Notes: a model not told the origin generated them from the sequence alone. A stretch of 46,364 nucleotides of DNA from Mycolicibacillus trivialis (GCF_002102395.1 NZ_LQPZ01000022.1:1-46364), one strand, 5' to 3'; numbered from the stretch's first letter, positions 26,018 through 35,696 are shown. Numbers and translations are program-made.

Positions 26018-27928
26018 ATGACCATGCCCGCCGGAGCCCAGGTATCCGGATACACGATCGAGCGGGTGCTCGGTGCCGGCGGGATGGGCACGGTCTATCT
26101 GGCCCGGCACCCAACGCTGCCACGCAGTGTCGCGTTGAAGGTGCTGTCCGCCGAACTCTCCGCCGACCCGGAGTTCCGGGCCCGGTTCCGCCGCGAAGCC
26201 GACCTCGCCGCCAGCCTGGACCACCCCAACATCGTGCGGGTCTACACCCGCGGTGAGTCCGAAGACGGCCGGCTGTGGATCGCGATGCAGTTCATCGACG
26301 GCACCGACGCCGGCAACCTGGTCGACCAGGGTCCGCTGCCCGTCGAGCGTGCCCTGCACATCCTCGGCGAGGTCGCCAAGGCGTTGGACTACGCCCACTC
26401 CCGTCGCCTGCTGCACCGCGACATCAAGCCGGCCAACTTCCTGCTGACCGGTGAGCCCGGCCCGCATGAGCGAGTGTTGTTGGCCGACTTCGGTATCGCG
26501 CGTGCTCTTGAGGACGCCACCCGGTTGACCGCGACCGGGTCGATGATGGCCACCGTCGCCTACGCCTCGCCCGAAGCGATCGAGGGCCACGCGCTCGACC
26601 ACCGCTCCGACCTGTATTCCCTGGGTTGTGCGATGTACCGGATGTTGTGCGGGCGCAGCCCGTTCCAGGACGCCGGCACCATGTCGGCGGTCATGATGGC
26701 CCACCTGACCCGCCAGGCGCCGCCGGTCACCAGCTTCGCACCGCAGTTGCCGCCGGCGATCAACGCGGTGCTGGCCATCGCCATCGCCAAGGACCCGGCT
26801 GCCCGCTTCGACTCGGCACGGCAGTTCTTCGAAGCCGCCCAGGCGGCGTTGCTGCACAACCAGATGCCGGCCAAGCCGGTGCCGGAGCCGACGACGGGTG
26901 CGGTGTCCGGGCAGGACCCACTGACCTATCCGACCGGGGCGTTCAGCGGCGCCATCGCCAAACTGAAACCCGGTGGGGACCCGAAGAAGCGTCGGAAGCT
27001 GATCGGTGCCGGCGTCGTCGCCGCGGCGGTCGTGCTGATCGGCGTGCTCATCGCGGTCACCTCCGGTCCCGGCCCGCTGCCGTATCCGCCGCAGTCGTTC
27101 AGCCACACCTATGGCTCCACGATGCTCGAGCAGCGGCCGAAGTCGGTGGCCGCACTGACGTTGGCCGACGCCGACACCGCGCTGTCCCTCGGCGTCCAGC
27201 CGGTCGCGCTGGTCACCCCCGGCGACTCGCCGCCGAGCTGGCTGGCCGACCTCATCGACGGCAAACCCACCCTGATGCCGAATGTCGACGCCAAAGCCCT
27301 CGAGTCGGTGAAGCCGGACCTGATCATCGACACCGGTGAGCTGAACCGGGACCAGTACGACCAGCTCGCCGCGGTCGGGCCGACCATCACGCGACCGGCC
27401 ACCGCCGGGCAGTCGCTGACCGCCGAGTCACGGCTGAGCTGGCTCGCCAGCATCCTGGGTAAGCAGGACACCGTGGACGCCGTCCGGGAGCGGATCAAGG
27501 ACGGTCAGGACAAGCTGCGTGCGGAGAACCCGAAACTCAACGAGTTGACCGTCTCGGTGTACGGCCTCGCCGACGACGGGGTCACCGCGGTGCTGTCGAG
27601 CTCACCGGCGGCGGCCTATCTCACCGGTCTGGGTTTGGTCTACAACACCAAGCTGCAGAGCGGCTCGGAGGGCACCACCGAGGAGCCGGCGGCTCTCGAC
27701 CAGCTGGTCAAGTACGGCAAGACCGCACTGACCATCGTCGTCCGCACCGACAAGGACGCCGGCTCCGGTGGCTTCTACGGGATGCCCAGCCAGTTGGAGC
27801 AGCGCTCCAACACCGTGGTCGTCGTCGACGACCCCGCGATGATCGCGGCCCTCGACAGCGCTGGTCCGGCCGCCACGCAGTACCTCAACGACAACCTGGT
27901 GCCCGACATCCTGGCCGAGTTGAACTGA
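26018..27928 (+). CDS. Receptor Ser/Thr kinase fused to a FecB/FhuD-like siderophore-binding domain
   Basis: A 636-residue membrane kinase. Cytoplasmic domain: GAGGMG (19-24), K41, HRDIKPAN (133-140), DFG (157-159), ASPE. One TM helix spans ~328-349. The ~280-residue exterior (360-636) reads like a class III periplasmic substrate-binding protein: HTYGSTMLEQRPKSVAAL, then DADTALSLGVQPVALV, then VDAKALESVKPDLIIDTGEL, QYDQLAAVGPTI, a long central helix (LASILGKQDTVDAVRERI), and a second lobe (GMPSQLEQRSNTVVVVDD) ending in a C-terminal helix. These are the standard elements of siderophore, haem or cobalamin-binding proteins, normally separate lipoproteins. Sensing of such a ligand is inferred. 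GAGG precedes the ATG. Confidence 0.9.
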   Translation: MTMPAGAQVSGYTIERVLGAGGMGTVYLARHPTLPRSVALKVLSAELSADPEFRARFRREADLAASLDHPNIVRVYTRGESEDGRLWIAMQFIDGTDAGNLVDQGPLPVERALHILGEVAKALDYAHSRRLLHRDIKPANFLLTGEPGPHERVLLADFGIARALEDATRLTATGSMMATVAYASPEAIEGHALDHRSDLYSLGCAMYRMLCGRSPFQDAGTMSAVMMAHLTRQAPPVTSFAPQLPPAINAVLAIAIAKDPAARFDSARQFFEAAQAALLHNQMPAKPVPEPTTGAVSGQDPLTYPTGAFSGAIAKLKPGGDPKKRRKLIGAGVVAAAVVLIGVLIAVTSGPGPLPYPPQSFSHTYGSTMLEQRPKSVAALTLADADTALSLGVQPVALVTPGDSPPSWLADLIDGKPTLMPNVDAKALESVKPDLIIDTGELNRDQYDQLAAVGPTITRPATAGQSLTAESRLSWLASILGKQDTVDAVRERIKDGQDKLRAENPKLNELTVSVYGLADDGVTAVLSSSPAAAYLTGLGLVYNTKLQSGSEGTTEEPAALDQLVKYGKTALTIVVRTDKDAGSGGFYGMPSQLEQRSNTVVVVDDPAMIAALDSAGPAATQYLNDNLVPDILAELN

Positions 27929-27969
27929 CCGATGACCCATTCACCGACCGTCCCGAGCGGAGGACCCCG

Positions 27970-29181
27970 ATGCTGACCGTCCGGAGCCTGTTGGCCCTGC
28001 TCGCACTCACCTCCGTCATCGCGGCCGGGTGCTCGAACACCACCGAGGGGGACGCCGCCAAGAAACCCGCCACCGCGGACTCCGCCGAACTGAACGCCGG
28101 CAACTACCCCACCACACCGCGCCCGCCGCTGGGCGACGCCGGGACGGAAGGACAGTACGTCGAAGCCCGCCGGATGGCCGATTTCGTCGTGATGCCGTTC
28201 GACGTGGACCCGGCCCTCACCGCCGGCGGCGGCATCAGCTTCTTCAATGGCCCGTTCAAGGGTGCCGACGCCATCGGGGTCATCTTCGACACGTTCTTCC
28301 CGGACACCGCCGCCCGCAACTACGTCACCGGCTTCATGACCAGCCGGCAACACGAAGGCGGCCGCAACCCGAATCTGTTCTCCGGCGTGCTGCGCTACCA
28401 GGCCGCCGAGGACGCCGCCGCGGCCGCCGACGTGTTGGGCGTCGAGGGCGGGCCGGACCCGGCGAGATATCCGGACAACAAGGCACCCGACGCCACCCCG
28501 ACGAGCATCCCCGGCCACCCCGAATCGCGCGGGCTGACCTGGTCGGGCACCGGGACCACGGTCACCGCGTACACACCGCACGGCCCCTACCTGCTGGTCC
28601 ACCAGTCCTACTCCACGGTCGGGCCCAATGAGGCGATGGACCTGGTCACAAGGGCGATCGACAAACAGCTCCCGATGATCGACCAGTTCAAGCCCACGCC
28701 GGTGGACAAGCTGGCCGAATTGCCGCTGGACCCCGACGGCCTGCTGGCGCGGACGTTGGAACCGCGGCCCGATGAGCGCGGCCGGTTGCGGTTCGGGCTC
28801 TACGGCGTGCACGCGTTCCGAGCCTTCTCCGACGACCCCGCGGGCGACGAGAAACTGCTCAACGATGCCGGGGTGGATCTGATCGCGATCTCCGGTGCGG
28901 ATGTCTACCGCGCCCGCGACGCTGCGGGCGCCGGGCAGATCATCGACGCGTGGGCCAAGACCCGCGGCGAGGACGGTGACTGGGATGCGATCGACCCGGT
29001 CGCGGGCCTGCCCGATTCGCACTGTTTCAAGATGGAGAACAAGCCGGGCAGCGACGACGCCTATACCTACTACAGCTGCCTGTACACCGCGGACCGCTAC
29101 GCCGTCGACGTGATCGCGTCGCAGAAGGCGGCGCTGTCCCAGAAGGCCGCCGCCCAGTACCTGCTGCTCACAGCCGAATAA
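27970..29181 (+). CDS. Lipoprotein, DUF7373-like (paralogue of the gene at 24715)
   Basis: A 403-residue lipoprotein with signal peptide ending VIAAGC (Cys ~21). It aligns with the upstream paralogue over nearly its whole length: ELNAGNYPTTPRPPLG, EARRMADFVVMPFDVDPALT, TPVDKLAELPLDPDGLLARTL, YGVHAFRAF, ADVYRARD, LPDSHCFKM, YSCLYTADRYAVDV and a C-terminal LLLTAE. It follows the FecB-like kinase by 41 bases with AGCGGAGG upstream of the ATG, so the two are probably one transcript. The repeated kinase-lipoprotein order implies a matched pair. No enzymatic motif is seen. Confidence 0.8.
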   Translation: MLTVRSLLALLALTSVIAAGCSNTTEGDAAKKPATADSAELNAGNYPTTPRPPLGDAGTEGQYVEARRMADFVVMPFDVDPALTAGGGISFFNGPFKGADAIGVIFDTFFPDTAARNYVTGFMTSRQHEGGRNPNLFSGVLRYQAAEDAAAAADVLGVEGGPDPARYPDNKAPDATPTSIPGHPESRGLTWSGTGTTVTAYTPHGPYLLVHQSYSTVGPNEAMDLVTRAIDKQLPMIDQFKPTPVDKLAELPLDPDGLLARTLEPRPDERGRLRFGLYGVHAFRAFSDDPAGDEKLLNDAGVDLIAISGADVYRARDAAGAGQIIDAWAKTRGEDGDWDAIDPVAGLPDSHCFKMENKPGSDDAYTYYSCLYTADRYAVDVIASQKAALSQKAAAQYLLLTAE

Positions 29182-29196
29182 GCTACCGAGGGAGTC

Positions 29197-29814
29197 ATGA
29201 TGAACGAGCCGCAGAACCCCCCGCCCACTCGGGGCTGGCAGCCCTCACCGCAGGACCAGCCCGGCCAGCCCCAGCAGCCGCCGGCCACCCGCGCGTGGCA
29301 GCCGAGTCCGCCCGGCCAGCCGTCGCACCAGTACGCGCCGCCCGGGTATGCGGCTCCGCAGCCGCCCCCGTCCGGACAGTATGTGCAGCCCGGCCCGTCG
29401 GGGCAGTTCGATGCCGGCCCACCGCCGGGATATGAGCCCACCACCGCAATCAGCACCGGCGCGGCCAAGCGCCGCCGTTTCGGCGGTTCGAAGCTCCGCA
29501 CCCCACTGCTGGGGTTGCTGGGGCTCGTGGTGCTGGCGGTGTTGGTCACCGGTTTCTGGAAGCCGGGCTTCCTGCGCAAAGCGGAATTGGATGTCCACGG
29601 CGCGGAGAACGGGGTGCGTCAGGTCCTGACCGACCCGGCCACCGGTTACGGCCTCGCCGATGTCACCGACGTGCGCTGCAACGACGGGAAGAACCCGGAG
29701 ATCAAGGTCAACGCCACCTTCACCTGCGAGGCCACCATCGCCGGGACCAAGCGGACGGTGGAGGTCACCTTCGCCGACGATAAAGGCTCCTACTGGGTCG
29801 GTAGCCCCAGCTGA
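29197..29814 (+). CDS. Pro-rich membrane protein with DUF4333 domain
   Basis: A 205-residue protein: ~85 residues of Pro/Gln/Gly-rich cytoplasmic tail containing two TR(G/A)WQPSP repeats, a basic stop (AKRRRFGGSKLR), one TM helix (~105-122), then an extracytoplasmic DUF4333 domain with GVRQVLTDPATGYG, VTDVRCNDG, NATFTCEA and VTVTF-type strands ending YWVGSP; its two cysteines likely pair. The Pro-rich tail resembles those of kinase substrates and forkhead-associated partners, but phosphorylation is a guess. It lies 15 bases after the lipoprotein gene, in the same kinase cluster. Confidence 0.82.
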   Translation: MMNEPQNPPPTRGWQPSPQDQPGQPQQPPATRAWQPSPPGQPSHQYAPPGYAAPQPPPSGQYVQPGPSGQFDAGPPPGYEPTTAISTGAAKRRRFGGSKLRTPLLGLLGLVVLAVLVTGFWKPGFLRKAELDVHGAENGVRQVLTDPATGYGLADVTDVRCNDGKNPEIKVNATFTCEATIAGTKRTVEVTFADDKGSYWVGSPS

Positions 29815-29912
29815 TCGGGCATGGAGGTCGGAGGTAACGCGGCGTCGGCCAAGCGATATGTTGGCGCCATGACGCCGGTGGCCGGGTTCGCTGCAGCAAC
29901 AGGCAGAGCACG

Positions 29913-31553
29913 ATGATCCCGATCGGAGCGGTGGTGGCCGGCTACCGGGTGCGGCGCGTCATCGGATCCGGCGGCATGGGCACCATTTACGCGGTCGACG
30001 ACCCGCAGTTGCCGCGGCTGGACGCACTGAAGGTGCTGTCCGCCGAGCTGTGCGCCGACCCCAAGTTCCGGGCCCGCTTCGTTCGCGAGGCCGACGTCGC
30101 CGCCGGGCTGGATCACCCGAACATCGTCTCGATCTACGACCGCGGGGAGACGCGCGACGGCCAGCTGTGGATCGCCATGCAGCTGGTGGACGGCACCGAC
30201 GCCGACGCCGCCATCCGCACCGGCACCATGAACCCGCGCCGGGCGGTCCACATCATCAACGAGGTGGCCGAGGCGCTGGATTACGCCCACGCCCACCAGG
30301 TGCTGCACCGCGACGTCAAACCGGCGAACTTCCTGCTCACCGGGCCGGTCGGTCCCGATGAGCGAGTGCTGCTCGGCGACTTCGGGATCGCCCGCGCTGT
30401 CGACGACGCCGGCTTGACCGGAACCAACATGGTGATGGCCACGATGGCCTACGCCGCTCCGGAGGTTCTGGAGGGGCGCCCCATCGACTACCGCTCCGAC
30501 CTGTATTCGCTGGGCTGCGCACTGTTCCATCTGCTGACCAACCAGGTCCCCTACGCCGACACCACCGGCGCCTCAGCCCAGGCGATGGCGCATCTGCGTC
30601 GGCCCCCACCGCAGCCCAGCGCGGTCGCTCCCGGCTTGGGGCCGATGTTCGACCACGTGATCGCCACCGCGATGGCCAAGGACCCGGCCCAGCGTTACCC
30701 GACGGGGCGTGCGCTGGCGGAAGCGGCGAAAGCCGCTCTCGCCCAACGCGATCACACCACCGACCCGCAGCGCCCCGACAGCGGGCCGCACTCGTCACCC
30801 ACCCTGCGGCCCCCCGCTGCTGCGCCGCCGCGCAGCAGCCGGGGCAAGCTCATCGGGATCGTCGCCGGGGTCGCGGTGGTGGCCGTCGCCGCCGGTGCCG
30901 TGGCGTTGTTCGCCGGCGGCAAGAGCGACGACCAGGCTTCGCCGCCGACGGCGCCACCAAGCCACCCGCCCACCAGTGCCGCACCCACCGTGGCGTCGTC
31001 GGACCTGGCGTCGTTGATGCTGCCGGACAACCGGCTCACGGAGGCCGTCGGGGCCGCGACCAAGGCGGGGCCCGAACCGTGGCGGGAGTTCGCGCGCGAC
31101 ACCTACGCCGACTGCGGCGGCATCGTCTACCCGATGCAAAGCAACTCGTATTCGGGGAGCGGATCGGTCGACAAGTACGTCCAGGTCGGGGTCGACGTTC
31201 GCGATCAGACCCGAAGCAACGTCGTCCAGGGTGTCGTCGCGTTCCCGTCGGCCGACCTCGCCGCCCGCTTCGTGGACCGCCAGCGCGCGCTGTGGCCACC
31301 ATGCGCCTATCAGACGGTGCGGGTGAGCGCGTCCAACGATCAGCCCGAGTTCTTCTGGCGGATAACGGATGTCAACGCCACCGGGGACATCATCACCGCC
31401 AAAGCGCTCCGCGAGGACAACGGGCGTACTTGCCAGCACGCGCTGACCTCGATGAACAACATCGTCGTCGACGTCTTGGCCTGCTCGGCCGACAAATCCA
31501 ACCCCGGTCTGGATATCGCCCGGGGCATCGCCGACGGGATACCGCACGCGTGA
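29913..31553 (+). CDS. Receptor Ser/Thr protein kinase with PknH-like sensor domain
   Basis: A 546-residue membrane kinase. Motifs: GSGGMG (18-23), K40, HRDVKPAN (132-139), DFG (156-158), AAPE. One TM helix spans ~313-334. The ~185-residue exterior begins [13 protein letters not shown] and contains four cysteines (YADCGG, PPCAYQ, RTCQHAL, LACSA) in the arrangement of the PknH extracellular sensor, which has two disulfides, including the [18 protein letters not shown] helix segment. PknH-type kinases report envelope or redox stress. The ribosome binding site is weak. The next kinase starts 31 bases after its stop. Confidence 0.9.
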   Translation: MIPIGAVVAGYRVRRVIGSGGMGTIYAVDDPQLPRLDALKVLSAELCADPKFRARFVREADVAAGLDHPNIVSIYDRGETRDGQLWIAMQLVDGTDADAAIRTGTMNPRRAVHIINEVAEALDYAHAHQVLHRDVKPANFLLTGPVGPDERVLLGDFGIARAVDDAGLTGTNMVMATMAYAAPEVLEGRPIDYRSDLYSLGCALFHLLTNQVPYADTTGASAQAMAHLRRPPPQPSAVAPGLGPMFDHVIATAMAKDPAQRYPTGRALAEAAKAALAQRDHTTDPQRPDSGPHSSPTLRPPAAAPPRSSRGKLIGIVAGVAVVAVAAGAVALFAGGKSDDQASPPTAPPSHPPTSAAPTVASSDLASLMLPDNRLTEAVGAATKAGPEPWREFARDTYADCGGIVYPMQSNSYSGSGSVDKYVQVGVDVRDQTRSNVVQGVVAFPSADLAARFVDRQRALWPPCAYQTVRVSASNDQPEFFWRITDVNATGDIITAKALREDNGRTCQHALTSMNNIVVDVLACSADKSNPGLDIARGIADGIPHA

Positions 31554-31584
31554 TTGCGGGCCGGCCCGGGTTCGCCGGATAGCC

Positions 31585-33267
31585 ATGCTCCCGATCGGAT
31601 CGGTCGTCGCCGGCTACCGGGTCGAGCGGGTGCTCGGCGCCGGTGGCATGGGCACCGTCTACCTGGTGGCCAATCCCGAACTGCCGCGCCGCGATGCGCT
31701 CAAGCTGCTGTCCAGCGAGTTGTCCCGTGACGAGCGGTTCCGGGCCCGCTTCATGCGCGAGGCCGACGTCGCCTCCCGACTCAGTCACCCCAACATCGTC
31801 ACGATCTACCGGCGCGGGCGCACCGAGGACGGCCGGTTGTGGATCGCGATGCAGTTCGTCGACGGCATCGATGCCGACGAGGCGCTCAATCGCGGTGAGA
31901 TGACCCCGCAGCGCGCGGTCCACATCGTCGGCGAGATCGGCAAGGCCCTCGACTACGCCCACCGTCACGGGGTGGTCCACCGCGACGTGAAGCCGGCGAA
32001 CTTCCTGCTGGAGAACTCCCCCGGCTCCGACGAGCGGGTGTTGTTGGGCGACTTCGGGATCGCTCGTGCGCTCGATGACACCAGTCTGACCGCCACCGGG
32101 TCGATGGTGGCGACCGTCGCCTACGCCGCCCCCGAGGTGCTGTCCGGGCAATCGGTGGACGGGCGCGCTGACCTGTATTCGTTGGGCTGCACGCTGTTTC
32201 GGATGCTGACCGGCAGGACGCCGTTCGCCGACGCCCAGGGCGCCCCGGCGATGATGATGGCGCACCTGACGCAGCCGCCGCCGCACGTCACTCAGCACGC
32301 GCCGTGGTTGCCGCCGGCCCTGGATGCGGTGATCGCCACCGCGATGGCCAAAGACCCGGCCCACCGGTTCTCCAGCGGCGCCGAGTTGGCCGCCGCGGCC
32401 CGCGCCGCCCTGCACGGCGGCCCGCCCACCCCGACTCCCGGCCAGCCGGGTTTCCACGGCGCACCGACCCAACTCTCCCCGGCGGGCACCGCGGCGTGGG
32501 GCCAATCCGCGCCGAAACCCCGGCGCCGCGGCAAAATCCTCGCCGCGCTGGCCGGGGTGGTGGTGCTGGCGGTGGCGGCGACCACCACGATCGTGTTGAC
32601 CTCGCGCTCGTCGGGCAGCGACAACACCGCCCCTCCCCCGCCGTCGAGCACCGAGTCCTCGACCACCAGCACCGGGCCGCCACCGCCCACCGTGTCGGCG
32701 GCCGCCCTCGACGGGGTGATGTTGTCCGCCGAACAACTCGCCGCCATCATCGGCGCACCCGGCCTGACCAAGTACGGGTCGATGGACTCCCCGGCCGAGG
32801 ACTCGCCGACCATCGAAGAGAAGGACTGCCTGAGCGCGTGGGCGCCCGGGCAGCGCGCCGTCTACTCCCCGCTGGGCTGGGTGGCCGCCCGCAACCAGGG
32901 CTTTCAGGATCAGCCCGAAAGTCCGCTCTTCCGGGTCATCGAGGCGGTGATCACGCTGCCGTCGGCGGCGGCCACCGAGAAGCTGCTCGACAGCCAGGCC
33001 GAGCAGTGGAAGAAGTGCGCGAACACCCGCATCACGTTGAACTACCCGACGCCGCCCACCCCGCAGCGCTGGACCTTCGGGGAGCCCACCCGCACCGGTG
33101 ACATGCTGTCGATCAGCTACACGATGGAGGCGGGGGTCGGCATGGGCTGTCAGCGGGCGCTGACCGTCGCCAACAACGCGGCGGTCGACGTGCTGGTATG
33201 CCGCTCCGATGTGGGGGATCAGGCCGTGACGGTGGCCGAGACACTGCGCAACAAGATCCCCAACTAG
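31585..33267 (+). CDS. Receptor Ser/Thr protein kinase with PknH-like sensor domain (tandem paralogue)
   Basis: A 560-residue membrane kinase closely similar to the one at 29913 in its N-terminal 280 residues: GAGGMG, K40, [25 protein letters not shown]. One TM helix spans ~317-340, then a Ser/Thr/Pro stalk and a PknH-like sensor opening [21 protein letters not shown] with four cysteines ([26 protein letters not shown]). The sensor has diverged much more from its neighbour than the kinase domain, as expected if the two read different signals. It is last in the kinase cluster; its TAG lies within a CTAG that also carries the stop of the convergent gene. Confidence 0.9.
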   Translation: MLPIGSVVAGYRVERVLGAGGMGTVYLVANPELPRRDALKLLSSELSRDERFRARFMREADVASRLSHPNIVTIYRRGRTEDGRLWIAMQFVDGIDADEALNRGEMTPQRAVHIVGEIGKALDYAHRHGVVHRDVKPANFLLENSPGSDERVLLGDFGIARALDDTSLTATGSMVATVAYAAPEVLSGQSVDGRADLYSLGCTLFRMLTGRTPFADAQGAPAMMMAHLTQPPPHVTQHAPWLPPALDAVIATAMAKDPAHRFSSGAELAAAARAALHGGPPTPTPGQPGFHGAPTQLSPAGTAAWGQSAPKPRRRGKILAALAGVVVLAVAATTTIVLTSRSSGSDNTAPPPPSSTESSTTSTGPPPPTVSAAALDGVMLSAEQLAAIIGAPGLTKYGSMDSPAEDSPTIEEKDCLSAWAPGQRAVYSPLGWVAARNQGFQDQPESPLFRVIEAVITLPSAAATEKLLDSQAEQWKKCANTRITLNYPTPPTPQRWTFGEPTRTGDMLSISYTMEAGVGMGCQRALTVANNAAVDVLVCRSDVGDQAVTVAETLRNKIPN

Positions 33268-34112
33268 CTCATCAGCCCGGAGTCGCGGATCGCTTCGGCG
33301 AGCGGGTCGAGGACCGCCGGGTCGTAGGGCACCGGCAGGTAGATGATCGCCAGATCCAATCCGTGCTCGCCGAGGGCGGCGGCGTCGTCGATCACCTTCG
33401 CGTAGTTGTGGTCCGCGTCCAGGCGGACGTGCGCGGAGAGCAGGATCTCGGTCGGGTCGCGGCCGATGTCGGCGCAGTGGGCTGCCAGCACGTCGCGTTT
33501 GCGGGCGAATTCGGCCGGGGTGCCGCCGACGAAGTTCCAGTGCTGGGCGTATTTCGCGGTGATGCGCAGGGTGCGTTTCTCGCCGCTGCCGCCGATGCAG
33601 ATCGGCGGGTGCGGGCGCTGCGGCCCCTTGGGTTCGTTGCGGGCGGCTTTGAGTTGGTAGAAGCGGCCGTCGAAGTCGGTGGTCTCCTGGCTGAGCAGGC
33701 CGATGAGGACCTGGCAGGCCTCCTCGAAGCGGTCGAAGCGGTCGCGCAGGCTGCCCAGTTCGATGCCGTAGGCCTCGGATTCCTCCTCGTACCAGCCGGC
33801 GCCGATGCCCAGCTCCAGTCGCCCTCCGGAGATGATGTCGAGCGCGGCGGCCATGTTGGCCAGCACCGCGGGGTGGCGGTAGTGGATGCCGGTGACCAGG
33901 GTGCCCAGCCGCAGCCGGGTGGTGGCCTGGGCCAGGGCGGTCAGCGTGGTCCAGCCCTCCAGGCACGGGCCGGTGGGGTCGGAGAAGATCGGGTAGAAGT
34001 GGTCAAAGGTCCAGCCCGAGTCGAAGACGTCGATGTCGTCGGCGGCCCGCCAGACCGCGAGCATCTCCGGCCAGCCGGTGTTCTGCGGTGAGGTCTTGAA
34101 TGCGAAGCGCAT
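33264..34112 (-). CDS. LLM-class (luciferase-like) F420-dependent oxidoreductase
   Basis: A 282-residue TIM-barrel oxidoreductase of the luciferase-like family. Signatures: [10 protein letters not shown] start, [53 protein letters not shown] core (split over residues ~70-125), and [16 protein letters not shown] at the cofactor-phosphate site. The wording of the core is typical of mycobacterial F420-dependent enzymes; substrate unknown. The ATG at 34112 replaces an upstream frame extension that is only basic shadow. It converges with the last kinase, sharing the CTAG tetranucleotide for both stops. Confidence 0.88.
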   Translation of the reverse strand: MRFAFKTSPQNTGWPEMLAVWRAADDIDVFDSGWTFDHFYPIFSDPTGPCLEGWTTLTALAQATTRLRLGTLVTGIHYRHPAVLANMAAALDIISGGRLELGIGAGWYEEESEAYGIELGSLRDRFDRFEEACQVLIGLLSQETTDFDGRFYQLKAARNEPKGPQRPHPPICIGGSGEKRTLRITAKYAQHWNFVGGTPAEFARKRDVLAAHCADIGRDPTEILLSAHVRLDADHNYAKVIDDAAALGEHGLDLAIIYLPVPYDPAVLDPLAEAIRDSGLMS

Positions 34113-34183
34113 TCCCGTGAGGGTAGTCACGGGTGGCGAGTTCTCGCGACGCATTCTCGAAGCGGGACGGAAAGGAGCGCGTG

Positions 34184-34522
34184 ATGGCGACCGAGGACGA
34201 CGTCCGGCGGATCGCTCTGGGTCTTCCCGGTGCATACGAGCAGGCGTCCTACGGCGGCAGCCCGTCCTGGCGGACGAAGCCGCGGATGTTCGCCTGGATC
34301 CGCGATGACGACGGCGCGCTGGTGGTGTGGGTCGGGTCGGTGGAGGAGAAGGAACTGCTGCTGGGCGCCGACCCGGCGAAGTTCTTCACCACCGACCACT
34401 ACGACGGTCACCCGATCGTTCTGGTCCGACTTCCCGCCGTCGACGTCGATGAGCTCGGCGAATTGATCGAGGAATCCTGGTATCTGCGGGCGCCGCGGTC
34501 ACTGACTCGGGAGCACCGCTGA
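34184..34522 (+). CDS. MmcQ/YjbR-family protein
   Basis: A 112-residue protein of the MmcQ/YjbR family (CyaY-like fold, putative DNA-binding). It has the family opening DDVRRIALGLPGAYEQASYG, the KPRMFAWI strand, the WVGSVEEKELLLGADPAKFFTTDHYDGHPIVLVRL core, and the LIEESWYLRAP C-terminal helix. Start ATG at 34184 is fixed by AAAGGAG seven bases upstream. A free-standing gene, divergent from the LLM oxidoreductase. No precise role is known. Confidence 0.87.
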   Translation: MATEDDVRRIALGLPGAYEQASYGGSPSWRTKPRMFAWIRDDDGALVVWVGSVEEKELLLGADPAKFFTTDHYDGHPIVLVRLPAVDVDELGELIEESWYLRAPRSLTREHR

Positions 34523-34559
34523 GCCGACGAGCGGCGGGGCGCTGCGGCAGACTGGGCTG

Positions 34560-35561
34560 ATGGATCCGGTGGAGGCGCTGCGCCAGATCGCGTTCTACAA
34601 GGACCGGGCACGTGAGGACCCGCGTCGGGTGATGGCCTATCGCCGCGCCGCCGAGGTGATCGAGGCTCTCGACGACGACGAGCGCCACCGCCACGGGGTG
34701 GCCGAAAGCTGGCAGTCCCTGCCAGGAATCGGGCCGAAGACCGCCGCGGTGATCATTCAGGCCTGGGCCGGCGGCGAGCCGGACACCCTGGTGCGGTTAC
34801 GTGAGGAGGCGCCCGATCTCGGAGGCGGGGCACTGCGGGCGGCGTTGCGCGGGGACCTGCACCTGCACTCGGACTGGTCGGACGGCTCGGCGCCGATCGA
34901 GGAGATGATGGCCACCGCCGCCGCGCTGGGCCATGAGTACTGCGCGCTGACCGATCACTCGCCGCGGCTGACCATCGCCAACGGCTTGTCGGCGGAGCGG
35001 CTTCGCCACCAGCTCGACGTGATCGACGGGTTACGGGAGCGCTTGGCGCCGCTGCGGATTCTGACCGGCATCGAGGTCGACATCCTCGACGACGGCAGCC
35101 TCGATCAGGAGCCGGACCTCCTGGAGCGCCTCGATGTGGTGGTGGCCAGCGTGCATTCCAAACTCAAGATGGAGTCGGCGGCGATGACGCGGCGGATGGT
35201 GCGCGCGGTGTCGAATCCGGTGGTCGACGTGTTGGGGCATTGCACCGGGCGGCTGGTCGGCGGTGGGCGCGGGCGGCGCCCGGAGTCGCAGTTCGACGCC
35301 GAGGCGGTGTTCACCGCCTGCCGCGATCATGACACCGCGGTGGAGATCAACTGCCGCCCGGAGCGCCGCGATCCGCCGACCCGGCTGCTGCACCTCGCCC
35401 ACGAGTTGGGGTGCGTGTTCAGCATCGACACCGATGCGCACGCGCCCGGTCAGCTCGATTTCCTGGGCTTCGGTGCGCAGCGGGCATTGGAGGCGGAGAT
35501 TCCGGCCGACCGGATCGTCAACACCTGGCCGGTCGAGAAGTTATTGGCCTGGGCGGCTTAG
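34560..35561 (+). CDS. PHP-domain phosphoesterase with N-terminal helix-hairpin-helix region (PolX-like)
   Basis: A 333-residue protein. The first ~85 residues hold a PolX-type HhH region (SLPGIGPKTAAVIIQAW). The remainder is a PHP metal-dependent phosphoesterase domain: DLHLHSDWSDG (metal motif I), ALTDHSPRLTIANG (II), GIEVDILDDGSLD, VVASVHSKLKM (III), HCTGRLVG, VEINCRPERRDPP, and FSIDTDAHAPGQLDF (IV). The polymerase palm is missing, so it is a PolX-like nuclease/phosphatase without polymerase, common in actinobacteria. Its last ~47 codons lie inside a 171-bp direct repeat whose second copy (37351) is an orphan 3' end, showing that DNA was inserted at this gene's end. Confidence 0.88.
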   Translation: MDPVEALRQIAFYKDRAREDPRRVMAYRRAAEVIEALDDDERHRHGVAESWQSLPGIGPKTAAVIIQAWAGGEPDTLVRLREEAPDLGGGALRAALRGDLHLHSDWSDGSAPIEEMMATAAALGHEYCALTDHSPRLTIANGLSAERLRHQLDVIDGLRERLAPLRILTGIEVDILDDGSLDQEPDLLERLDVVVASVHSKLKMESAAMTRRMVRAVSNPVVDVLGHCTGRLVGGGRGRRPESQFDAEAVFTACRDHDTAVEINCRPERRDPPTRLLHLAHELGCVFSIDTDAHAPGQLDFLGFGAQRALEAEIPADRIVNTWPVEKLLAWAA

Positions 35562-35591
35562 GTCTTGCGGTGGCGCAGGTGGGCGCCGGTG
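35421..35591. repeat. 171-bp direct repeat, left copy (PHP 3' end plus fragment of neighbouring 3' end)
   Basis: This copy supplies the last 47 codons of the intact PHP gene and 30 bases that correspond to the 3' end of the small gene at 37488. It matches 37351-37521 with 8 differences in the first 81 bases and none in the last 90. The two copies flank the XRE-ImmA/PIN-like module and are 1930 bases apart. Confidence 0.92.
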
Positions 35592-35659
35592 TCGCGGCCC
35601 GCTACGGTCGGCCTCACGTGACCAATCGGGCCGATACTGTGCACAAGTTATCACTGCGC

Positions 35660-35696
35660 TATAGCAGCCCGAATCCGAATGTGGGAAAATCGCACA
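35660..35696 (+). promoter_or_regulatory. Candidate promoter and operator of the XRE-ImmA gene
   Basis: TATAGC at 35660 could be a -10 box. TGTGGGAAAATCGCACA at 35680-35696 is a broken palindrome (TGTG...CACA) ending one base before the start codon, a plausible autorepression site for the HTH domain. No clear -35 or ribosome binding site is present. Confidence 0.35.

Noticed and set aside
31393..33966. An 857-codon minus-strand frame running across the last kinase and the LLM gene
   Set aside because: It spans two real genes in wrong frames and has repetitive Gly/Arg/His composition without motifs.
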